Positions 1 to 4,987 of a stretch of 5,101 nucleotides of DNA are shown piece by piece; the stretch's first letter is position 1, and each line of letters starts with the position of its first letter. Under the pieces are notes generated by a model, which searched no databases, was not told where the DNA came from, and saw nothing but the letters and a program-made list of their open reading frames with translations. Location: assembly GCA_003644325.1 (NCBI GenBank), contig QNCA01000146.1, forward strand, positions 1-5,101. Reading direction: 5' to 3'. The DNA comes from Planctomycetota bacterium. GTDB taxonomy: Bacteria > Planctomycetota > B129-G9. The position numbers and the translations under genes were made by a program.

Positions 1-767
1 CTTTTCCCTTTATATATCTTTCCCAGTGTCAGGAATTCCAGAAAGGCGCGAGCGAGCGCCGGTCCCCGGCTGCCGGGCCAGTCATAGTTTCCGAGGCAGG
101 CGACAACCGCTCCGCCCAGCCTTTTGCCCGCGCGCATTTCTCGCAGCAATCCGCCCACATTGTTCCCGCAAACGGCGGCGGACAGGATTCGGCTTGTGGC
201 GATGACGGCTTCATCGCCTTTTCGGGCGGGTCGCGGCGAATCACGGAAGGTCGCGTAAATGCGGTGAATGATTTCCGCGAATTGCTCGACTGCCGCTTCC
301 TCTATCCGCTCCGGCGCGGGCGCGCGCATGCCCTTCGCCACCCCCTGCAGTATCTGAAAATCGACGAACTCATCCAGCGGCTCGAATGTCACGCCTATGC
401 CGTCCGGACCGGTGACCGCGCGATAAAATACGACACGCTCCCCCGCCGCCACCGCTACGAAGGGGATAACAGAGCCTTCCTTGTAGTTCTTAGAGTAGAA
501 GGTTACCTGGGCGTATGCGTCATCAAATTTCTTGGCGGAGGCTTTGGCTTCCACCGCCAGCGCCGGCCGTCCGTCGATTGTCACCAGGGTGTCGATTTCA
601 TAGTGTCCGCCATAGACGGAGAAGCCCTTGTTGTGGCCGACGATGCGCGGGTCCCTGGGGTAGCCGAGGTGTTCATGCAGGAGGGGATTGAGGACGTAAT
701 GGCGGTATTCCTCTTCGTTCGTTACCCTTTTCACCGCTTCCCTTAATTCCTTCGGCAAATCGTGCAT
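1..767 (-). CDS. PD-(D/E)XK nuclease protein of a restriction system, HsdR N-terminal-like; 3' end lies outside the window
   Basis: Reading down from the ATG at 765-767, the minus strand stays open for 255 codons and leaves the window without a stop, so the C-terminus is missing. Residues 20-140 look like the N-terminal nuclease domain of type I restriction R subunits. An early helix with NPLLHEHLGYP (27-37) is followed by YEIDTLV with D59, then AVEAKAS with E73 and K75, which form the D...ExK metal site. The AYAQVTFY helix (residues 84-91) follows. Residues 150-255 are mostly helical and show no Walker A or helicase motif. The start is supported by AGGA seven bases upstream, overlapping the previous gene's TAG, with a gap of only 9 bases. 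The gene is the third of the methyltransferase/specificity operon, so its expected role is DNA cleavage at sites chosen by that complex. It may continue into a helicase (true HsdR) or be a short nuclease. The nuclease fold is fairly sure; the subtype is not. Confidence 0.82.
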   Translation of the reverse strand, partial: MHDLPKELREAVKRVTNEEEYRHYVLNPLLHEHLGYPRDPRIVGHNKGFSVYGGHYEIDTLVTIDGRPALAVEAKASAKKFDDAYAQVTFYSKNYKEGSVIPFVAVAAGERVVFYRAVTGPDGIGVTFEPLDEFVDFQILQGVAKGMRAPAPERIEEAAVEQFAEIIHRIYATFRDSPRPARKGDEAVIATSRILSAAVCGNNVGGLLREMRAGKRLGGAVVACLGNYDWPGSRGPALARAFLEFLTLGKIYKGK

Positions 768-776
768 TGAGCCATC

Positions 777-1598
777 CTATATGGCAAGATATCTGGAGGG
801 ATTTGCGCTTTCCAGGAAGTTTTCAAATTCAGCGATAAGCCGTACGAGTTTTTCTTTTGCACGTTTCAGCAGTCTGCTGACCTCGCTAACTTCCTGAGCC
901 TCATCCGCCGGCATACCCATCTCAAGCATTATTCGTTGTTTCATAACCATTGCCTTGTTGTGAAGGCGGTGGATAACTGATAGTCGCCTTCGTGCGTGTA
1001 TTTCCACCTCGTTCCCAAATTGTGGGTACAGAATCTCAAGCAGTTCAGCAGAATTGATGTTTCTGGTTCCAACACCATTCGATATTCGAATTATCTGCTC
1101 TCTGCCAAAGCGTGATTTCAGGAATAGAAAAAGCGCATAACTCTTTTTTGCGGGGACTCTTAGGATAAATACGTCCCCCGTGCAAGATGGCCCTGTCTTG
1201 TGAGTTATATAGCAAATCCGCCCTCGGCCCACGCCGCCCACACCGGCACATGAAACCAGAATGTCGTGCTTGTGAACTGCCGTATATGCGAGCCTTTCAT
1301 ATGCTTCCTTGGAACACTTGTTGACGTTGGCCCAATCGTATCCCGCATCCAAGAATCCTTTCGTTTCATAATATTCATACTTTTCATTAGGACCCTTTCG
1401 TTCGCCACGAGACGGCCGCACATGGTCTCCAGAGATTACATTTTCCCCTATTTCAAGTGCTTTATTTAGCGGTTGGCTCTTCCATTTCCTTTTCAAGATA
1501 CGTAACATCCTCAGAATCTCCGGGTCCCAGTAGTCTGGGTCCATCCTTCGCCAGAATTCCGGGTTCTTCCCTATATCGAGTATTGTGATCATTGGCAT
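777..1598 (-). CDS. HsdS-like specificity subunit with a single target-recognition domain
   Basis: This 273-residue protein resembles half of a type I restriction specificity subunit. Residues about 40-195 form one target-recognition domain. The segment HDILVSCAGVGGVGRG (111-126) matches the 'gDil.s..G..G' stretch of HsdS, and SNGVGTRNINSAELLEILYP (173-192) matches the closing motif before the conserved helix. Residues 198-265 are charged and heptad-like and probably make the coiled coil that joins recognition domains. Full HsdS proteins carry two such halves in roughly 400 residues; only one is present. I chose the ATG at 1596-1598 because GGGGGA lies seven bases upstream and it starts 4 bases after the methyltransferase stop. 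A longer in-frame start at 1694 would overlap that gene by 92 bases. Sampled lines inside the gene are 38-43% GC, against 50-62% in lines sampled from the methyltransferase, which hints at separate acquisition. It probably guides both the methyltransferase and the nuclease to a DNA site. Confidence 0.8.
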   Translation of the reverse strand: MPMITILDIGKNPEFWRRMDPDYWDPEILRMLRILKRKWKSQPLNKALEIGENVISGDHVRPSRGERKGPNEKYEYYETKGFLDAGYDWANVNKCSKEAYERLAYTAVHKHDILVSCAGVGGVGRGRICYITHKTGPSCTGDVFILRVPAKKSYALFLFLKSRFGREQIIRISNGVGTRNINSAELLEILYPQFGNEVEIHARRRLSVIHRLHNKAMVMKQRIMLEMGMPADEAQEVSEVSRLLKRAKEKLVRLIAEFENFLESANPSRYLAI

Positions 1599-1602
1599 TG
1601 CG

Positions 1603-2679
1603 TTATCCCCCGAGCGCAAAGCGTTCGTAGGCCGTGAATATCTCTTCCAGTTCCGATTCGAGCGCAACGTCACCACCCTCGGCAACCGAGGCAAGGAAAA
1701 CCTTGTTTTGGCCGTTTCCGGTTGACGTTTTTCCCTTTTCGCTCTCGTCCAGGCGGCGGAAAAAGAGGATGCTTGTCTTGGCGGTGGTGCCGGCGCCTTT
1801 GAAGGCGCCGCGCGGCAGGCTCACCACCGCTTCTATTCGCGTGTGCGCGGCAAGCCACCGGCGTATGTAAAGAAAATTGGCGTTTGCAAGGATGCCGTCC
1901 GGAATGATGATAGCCACTATTCCCGCGCCGGGCTTGACGAGGTTGTAGAAACGTTCCAGGAAGACCGCCTCGATGGGGTAACGCTTCAGCGCCGCGACCT
2001 CCCTGCCGGTGAGGAGCGCCAGCGGGTCTTTCCAGTCATGGCTGCGCCGCATTTTCTCGACCCGCTCTTCCTGCAGATTCAGGGTATGACCGTTAGCGCG
2101 CCACACGCTGAAGTCAAATCGAAGGGCGAGCGACAACTTGCGTACTTCCCGGTCCTTCTCTGCGGCTGCAAGGTCTAGGTTCTTCGAAAGTTTAGCCGCC
2201 TTCCCGTGGTCCCCCAGCCCCTGAGCCTTCTTCACGGATTGCCAGAAAAAACCCAATTGCTTTTCTCTTTCCTTTAGCCCTGTGAGGCGTTCTATCTCGC
2301 CGAGGCCTATCCCGCCATACGGCGGATTGCCTATGGCAAGGTCGAACCATCCGTCCGAGATTTTCTTCGGCAATATGTCGAAGTGGTAAAGCCCGTTGTG
2401 TACGAAAAGGTTGGCGCCCCGCTCGCGCAGGTCGTGCCAGTGCGACTCGACTTGCTCATCCACGTCGAAGCCATAGAGATTGGAGGGCAGGACATGCCGC
2501 CCGTTGGAGTTCGCCGCTCGCAGAAATTCACCGTCTCCGCAGGCGGGGTCAACTATGCGCGTGGGCAGTTTGATTCCGCCCAGCATCACCTCCGCCATGC
2601 GGTACATGAAGTCTACCACATCGGGCGGGGTGAAATACTGCCCCAGATGTTGCTTGCGTTTTGCGTGAGCGGTCGCCAT
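1603..2679 (-). CDS. N6-adenine DNA methyltransferase, HsdM-like catalytic core
   Basis: This 358-residue protein should transfer a methyl group from S-adenosylmethionine to the N6 of adenine in a recognition site, protecting host DNA. Motif X is LGQYFTPPDVVDFM (12-25). Motif I, which binds the cofactor, is VDPACGDGEFL (43-53). The catalytic motif IV is NPPYGG (118-123). The later part of the fold, with a VAIIIPDGIL strand-loop (255-264) and the IEAVVSLPRGAF segment (282-293), matches HsdM proteins. The order X-I-IV is that of gamma-class enzymes. Unlike full HsdM (about 500 residues) it has no N-terminal helical domain, and it carries a charged insertion of roughly 100 residues after motif IV. 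No recognition domain follows, so the specificity protein encoded next is the likely partner. The ATG at 2677-2679 is the first start after an in-frame TGA; its Shine-Dalgarno match is poor. Enzyme class is confident; system type is inferred. Confidence 0.93.
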   Translation of the reverse strand: MATAHAKRKQHLGQYFTPPDVVDFMYRMAEVMLGGIKLPTRIVDPACGDGEFLRAANSNGRHVLPSNLYGFDVDEQVESHWHDLRERGANLFVHNGLYHFDILPKKISDGWFDLAIGNPPYGGIGLGEIERLTGLKEREKQLGFFWQSVKKAQGLGDHGKAAKLSKNLDLAAAEKDREVRKLSLALRFDFSVWRANGHTLNLQEERVEKMRRSHDWKDPLALLTGREVAALKRYPIEAVFLERFYNLVKPGAGIVAIIIPDGILANANFLYIRRWLAAHTRIEAVVSLPRGAFKGAGTTAKTSILFFRRLDESEKGKTSTGNGQNKVFLASVAEGGDVALESELEEIFTAYERFALGG

Positions 2680-2728
2680 GCGCTGTCACTTTACGCGAAG
2701 GGCTCGGAACCGTCGTACTTTACGGGCC

Positions 2729-2756
2729 ATTTTAGCGGCTTTAAGGAGCGAATCAA
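2729..2756 (-). promoter_or_regulatory. Predicted sigma70-like promoter of the restriction-modification operon
   Basis: On the minus strand, TTGATT (2751-2756) is followed after 16 bases by TAAAAT (2729-2734). It sits in the 87-base gap between purN and the methyltransferase and would start transcription near 2722, about 43 bases before the methyltransferase ATG. No convincing terminator is seen after purN, so read-through from upstream is also possible. Confidence 0.45.
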
Positions 2757-2766
2757 GGCCGCGGGA

Positions 2767-3396
2767 CTACTTCTTTCGGGCGGAGCGGATGCGGCGGGCG
2801 ATGTCGTCCAGTTTGCCTTCGGCGAACATGTTGATGGCCTGCGGGTACGCCACGCACTCTTCCTCGAAAACGCGCCTGCGCAGCGTCTCGATCGTATCGT
2901 CTTTGAAGACGGGCACCCTGCGTTGTGTTATGATGGGCCCGTGGTCGTAAACGTTGTCGGCGAAATGCACGGTGCATCCGCTCTCCGTAGCGCCGGATTC
3001 AAGGACGGTCCTGTGCACCTTGTCGCCGTAGAAGCCCTTGCCGCCGTGTTTGGGCAGAAGCGCCGGATGTATGTTCATTACGCGGCCCAGGTACTTGTCG
3101 GGGATCTCGTAGAAGGAGAGGAAGCCCGCCAGTGTCACCAGGTCCACCTTGTAGCGGTCGAGTATCTCGGTGATGGCCTGGCTGAATGATGCGTCCTCGG
3201 CGTAATCCTTGCGGTTGACGACATAGCGGTCAATGCCCGCCAGCCGGGCTCGCTCCAAGCCCTTGACGTTCGGGCGGCTGCTGATTACGACGGCGATTTC
3301 CGCATTGAGCGTTCCGCTCCTTATCTTGTCTATGAAGTTCTGGATGGTGGTCCCCTCACCGGAGATAAGTGCCCCCAATCTCACCTTCTCAGGCAT
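2767..3396 (-). CDS. purN: Phosphoribosylglycinamide formyltransferase (GAR transformylase)
   Basis: PurN moves the formyl group of 10-formyltetrahydrofolate onto glycinamide ribonucleotide, the third step of purine synthesis, in the cytoplasm. The 209-residue protein has the usual length. The catalytic triad is visible: N108 and H110 in MNIHPALLP, and D151 in VYDHGPII. The phosphate-loop region near the N-terminus reads LISGEGTTIQN (10-20), where the common form is SGNGSN; the Asn of that loop is Thr here. GKGFYGDKVH (119-128) and the late EEECVAYP helix (178-185) also fit the family. I chose the ATG at 3394-3396 because AGGAG lies five bases upstream and the protein then begins at its first beta strand. 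An in-frame start at 3477 would add 27 unrelated residues inside the upstream gene. It overlaps that gene by 8 bases, so the two are probably translationally coupled and share its promoter. Confidence 0.93.
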   Translation of the reverse strand: MPEKVRLGALISGEGTTIQNFIDKIRSGTLNAEIAVVISSRPNVKGLERARLAGIDRYVVNRKDYAEDASFSQAITEILDRYKVDLVTLAGFLSFYEIPDKYLGRVMNIHPALLPKHGGKGFYGDKVHRTVLESGATESGCTVHFADNVYDHGPIITQRRVPVFKDDTIETLRRRVFEEECVAYPQAINMFAEGKLDDIARRIRSARKK

Positions 3397-4186
3397 GATG
3401 ACTCCTCTTCGGCTGTGGTTTAGCGTCCTTGCTCCCACGTGTGCGGCTGGTTTGTGCCGCGCGCACGAGCGCCTCAAACAGGAGCATGTGCTCCCTTAGC
3501 GTCCTTATTCTTTCAGGATGCCACTGCACCGCCAGCATGAAGGGCCGGCGCGCGTAATCCGCCCACTCCAGCGCCTCGATAACGCCGTCGGGCGAGCGTG
3601 CGCTCACGAGCAGTCCTTCAGCCGCCCTGTCCACTGACTGGTGATGCGACGAATTTACCTCCAGCGTGTCCCTGCCGACGATACGGTGGAGCAGCGTCCC
3701 CTTCTCGATGGTCACCCGGTGCATTCTCTCCTCGCCCGCTTTGCGCATTTCGTCGGTGGGTGCGTGCAGCACGTCCTCGCCGTAAACCTCGGGCAGGTGT
3801 TGATGCAGCGAGCCGCCCAGCGCCACGTTGAGCGTCTGGCAACCCTGGCATATGGCCAGCAGGGGTATGCCCGCGCTCAAGACCGCGCTTATCAGCCCGA
3901 TGTCGAACTCCTCTCGGCGCGGCAGCATCAGTTCAGTCTTCTCGTGCAGTTCCCGGCCGTAGCGCGAAGGGTTCAGGTCATTGCCCCCTATCATAACGAC
4001 TCCGTCCATCAGGCCCAGCAGTTCTCTAATCCTCGCCTGGTCGCCCAGCGGCGGCAGGAGGATAGGCACGCCCCCCGCCGCCGCAACGGAGTCGTAATAC
4101 TGCTCGAAAATGAATGACTCGTTGGCAGCGTACTTCTCGTTATATTTGTAAGAGCAGTTTAGGCCTATGGTCGGTTTGCGCCGCAT
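3389..4186 (-). CDS. Class-I glutamine amidotransferase-like peptidase, family C26 (gamma-glutamyl hydrolase / PuuD-like)
   Basis: The 265-residue protein has the class-I glutaminase fold used by gamma-glutamyl-GABA hydrolases and folate gamma-glutamyl hydrolases. The nucleophile is C113 in AICQGCQTLNV; the usual form is GICRGxQxxNV, so the residue after Cys is Gln instead of Arg. The histidine and acid partners are H223 and E225 in VQWHPE (220-225). Upstream are the MIGGNDLNPSRYG loop (65-77) and the ALGGSLHQHLP segment (122-132); NSSHHQSV (178-185) completes the family pattern. It should cleave a gamma-glutamyl amide bond in the cytoplasm, but the substrate cannot be read from the sequence. 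The last 20 residues are a basic tail that overlaps the PurN start. The ATG at 4184-4186 has GGGAGA four bases upstream and lies about 25 bases after a strong promoter's expected start point. Pairing with PurN could point to folate polyglutamates, but this is only a guess. Confidence 0.9.
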   Translation of the reverse strand: MRRKPTIGLNCSYKYNEKYAANESFIFEQYYDSVAAAGGVPILLPPLGDQARIRELLGLMDGVVMIGGNDLNPSRYGRELHEKTELMLPRREEFDIGLISAVLSAGIPLLAICQGCQTLNVALGGSLHQHLPEVYGEDVLHAPTDEMRKAGEERMHRVTIEKGTLLHRIVGRDTLEVNSSHHQSVDRAAEGLLVSARSPDGVIEALEWADYARRPFMLAVQWHPERIRTLREHMLLFEALVRAAQTSRTRGSKDAKPQPKRSHHA

Positions 4187-4217
4187 TGTCTCTCCCGGAC
4201 GACATCATTCAGCATGG

Positions 4218-4245
4218 ATTATAACACGGGGCGGGCCGGGGTCAA
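4218..4245 (-). promoter_or_regulatory. Strong sigma70-like promoter for the C26 peptidase-purN operon
   Basis: On the minus strand TTGACC (4240-4245), a 16-base GC-rich spacer and a perfect TATAAT (4218-4223) are present. TGT directly before TATAAT makes it an extended -10. Transcription should begin near 4211, leaving a leader of about 25 bases before the ATG at 4186. It is arranged back to back with the plus-strand promoter at 4284-4312. Confidence 0.8.
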
Positions 4246-4283
4246 AAACAAACTTCCGGAGAGGGGCATTTGTGCGAAGGCTG

Positions 4284-4312
4284 TTGATTTTCGGCCCCGG
4301 GGCGTTTATCAT
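4284..4312 (+). promoter_or_regulatory. Predicted sigma70-like promoter for the Trm112-family gene
   Basis: TTGATT (4284-4289) and TATCAT (4307-4312) are separated by an ideal 17 bases. The spacer contains the perfect ten-base palindrome GCCCCGGGGC (4294-4303), which could be a protein site or chance in GC-rich DNA. The expected start point is near 4319, about 50 bases before the gene. Confidence 0.55.
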
Positions 4313-4318
4313 TTGGTG

Positions 4319-4334
4319 CGGGAGACCGCTCCCG
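4319..4334 (+). other. Short stem-loop at the predicted 5' end of the Trm112 mRNA
   Basis: CGGGAG (4319-4324) and CTCCCG (4329-4334) pair over six bases around the loop ACCG. It begins at or next to the predicted transcription start, a place where a stem-loop can protect mRNA from decay. It leaves the ribosome site (GGAG, 4358-4361) free, so it is not an obvious translation switch. Confidence 0.4.
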
Positions 4335-4369
4335 GAAGACAACAATCACAGGATAGTGGAGAATCTGTA

Positions 4370-4564
4370 ATGCTCGATGAGAGGCTGCTCAAGATACTGG
4401 CCTGTCCGCTATGCGTTGCGGACAAGTCCGTGAGGGACCCGGGTGTTGACCTGAAGGGTGACAAACTGGTCTGCCGCAACTGCGGCCGCAGATACGCCAT
4501 TGTGGACGGCATCCCCAACATGATACCCGAAGAGGCGGAACTGCCGGAGAGAGACGAACGATAA
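4370..4564 (+). CDS. Trm112/UPF0434 family zinc-ribbon protein
   Basis: This 64-residue protein matches the small Trm112-like family (the E. coli YcaR/UPF0434 type). It opens with LLKILACPLC, has C12 and C15 as one knuckle and C35 and C38 (VCRNCGRRYAIVDGIPNMIP, 34-53) as the other, and ends in the PEEAE segment. All four cysteines needed for a zinc ribbon are present. In eukaryotes Trm112 activates RNA and protein methyltransferases; the bacterial relatives are mostly uncharacterised, so a partner role is known only by analogy. The ATG at 4370 has GGAG eight bases upstream. A longer in-frame start at 4214 would add 52 residues without family similarity, encoded through the predicted promoter, and is rejected. 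It is a single gene with its own promoter; a hairpin-forming inverted repeat follows its stop by four bases. Confidence 0.92.
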   Translation: MLDERLLKILACPLCVADKSVRDPGVDLKGDKLVCRNCGRRYAIVDGIPNMIPEEAELPERDER

Positions 4565-4568
4565 ATTC

Positions 4569-4611
4569 AAACTGTCCGCTAAAGGGGTCAGACTCCGTTG
4601 GGGGACAGTTT
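4569..4611 (+). repeat. REP-like inverted repeat, possible terminator of the Trm112 gene
   Basis: AAACTGTCC (4569-4577) and GGACAGTTT (4603-4611) are perfect nine-base complements around a 25-base loop, with one further T at 4612. The loop holds the near-palindrome GGGGTCAGACTCC (4585-4597). As a terminator it is mediocre because the loop is long and the T run has only four bases. The GGGGTCAGACTCC core recalls palindromes linked to REP-associated tyrosine transposases, but no such gene is in the window. Confidence 0.55.
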
Positions 4612-4628
4612 TGAGGTGGGGAAATATC

Positions 4629-4656
4629 TTGACGGTCTTAAAGATGATGTTAAACT
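4629..4656 (+). promoter_or_regulatory. Predicted sigma70-like promoter for tRNA-Cys
   Basis: TTGACG (4629-4634), 16 bases, then TAAACT (4651-4656) preceded by TGT, giving an extended -10. The expected start near 4663 leaves a leader of about 13 bases before the mature tRNA, a normal distance for a tRNA gene. Confidence 0.6.
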
Positions 4657-4675
4657 TTCAGGTGTGGGTAAAAAT

Positions 4676-4749
4676 GGCGGCGTAGCCAAGTGGTAAGGCA
4701 GAGGATTGCAAATCCTTTATCGCCGGTTCGAATCCGGCCGTCGCCTCCA
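4676..4749 (+). tRNA. tRNA-Cys (anticodon GCA), CCA encoded
   Basis: A full cloverleaf can be drawn. The acceptor arms GGCGGCG (4676-4682) and CGTCGCC (4739-4745) pair with one G-U. The anticodon loop is TTGCAAA on a five-base stem (GAGGA/TCCTT), giving anticodon GCA. The variable loop is TATC, and the T arm is GCCGG-TTCGAAT-CCGGC. The discriminator base is T (4746), as expected for tRNA-Cys, and CCA (4747-4749) is encoded. Confidence 0.97.
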
Positions 4750-4783
4750 TTTCCGACTTTGCGCGTACCCGCTTACCTTTTTA

Positions 4784-4813
4784 CCACGGATTACACGGAT
4801 TCCAGCGGATTAC
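4784..4813 (+). repeat. Short CGGATT direct repeats in the spacer between the tRNA genes
   Basis: CGGATT occurs three times, at 4787-4792, 4796-4801 and 4806-4811, in units close to CACGGATTA with periods of 9 and 10 bases. The spacer (4750-4896) has no credible gene. Degenerate CACGGATT arrays of this type are familiar from intergenic DNA of many environmental bacteria; their function is unknown to me. Confidence 0.6.
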
Positions 4814-4855
4814 GCCGGCTACGGGGCGGGGATCGGTCGTTGGTGTGCGCTGGAG

Positions 4856-4894
4856 GGCCGGAGCGGCTCACCGCTGACGGCCGGTTCCTTTCTT
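4856..4894 (+). terminator. Strong GC-rich hairpin with pyrimidine tail upstream of tRNA-Leu
   Basis: GGCCG (4856-4860) pairs with CGGCC (4878-4882) and AGCGG (4862-4866) with CCGCT (4871-4875) around a CTCA tetraloop, with a small internal loop (G4861 against GA 4876-4877). GGTTCCTTTCTT follows. This could end the tRNA-Cys transcript, although the T run is interrupted. It ends just before tRNA-Leu, so it might instead be an RNA-processing structure in a common precursor. Confidence 0.45.
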
Positions 4895-4896
4895 GT

Positions 4897-4983
4897 GGGC
4901 GAGTGGTGGAACGGCAGACACTCGGGATTTAAAATCCCGTCCCCGTAAATTCGGGGGTGCGGGTTCGATTCCCGCCTCGCCCA
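4897..4983 (+). tRNA. tRNA-Leu (anticodon UAA), CCA not encoded
   Basis: The acceptor arms GGGCGAG (4897-4903) and CTCGCCC (4976-4982) pair perfectly, with discriminator A4983. The anticodon stem CGGGA/TCCCG carries the loop TTTAAAA, so the anticodon is TAA (UAA in RNA). The long variable arm with a CCCCG...CGGGG stem is typical of class II tRNA-Leu. The T arm is GCGGG-TTCGATT-CCCGC. TTT follows the discriminator, so CCA must be added after transcription. No clear promoter is seen in the spacer, so it may be transcribed together with tRNA-Cys. Confidence 0.96.
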
Positions 4984-4987
4984 TTTA

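Noticed and set aside
45..60. GGCGC-GAGCGA-GCGCC hairpin resembling the right-edge repeats
   Set aside because: It lies inside the nuclease coding region, encodes an Ala/Arg-rich stretch and is short, so chance is likely.
29..244. A 71-codon minus-strand frame
   Set aside because: It is another frame of the same strand inside the open nuclease frame, and its Pro/Arg-rich product looks like a shadow.
264..746. A 160-codon plus-strand open frame
   Set aside because: It lies opposite the nuclease gene, whose frame shows a clear PD-(D/E)XK motif set, a ribosome site and operon spacing; the plus frame has no recognisable protein.
2383..3189. A 268-codon plus-strand open frame
   Set aside because: It is antisense to the start of the methyltransferase and most of purN, both well supported, and it crosses their promoter gap.
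3641..4117. A 158-codon plus-strand open frame
   Set aside because: It is antisense to the C26 peptidase gene, which has a complete active site; GC-rich codons keep the opposite strand open.
4690..4948. Two 80-codon plus-strand frames
   Set aside because: Both run through tRNA-Cys and into tRNA-Leu, so they are not protein genes.
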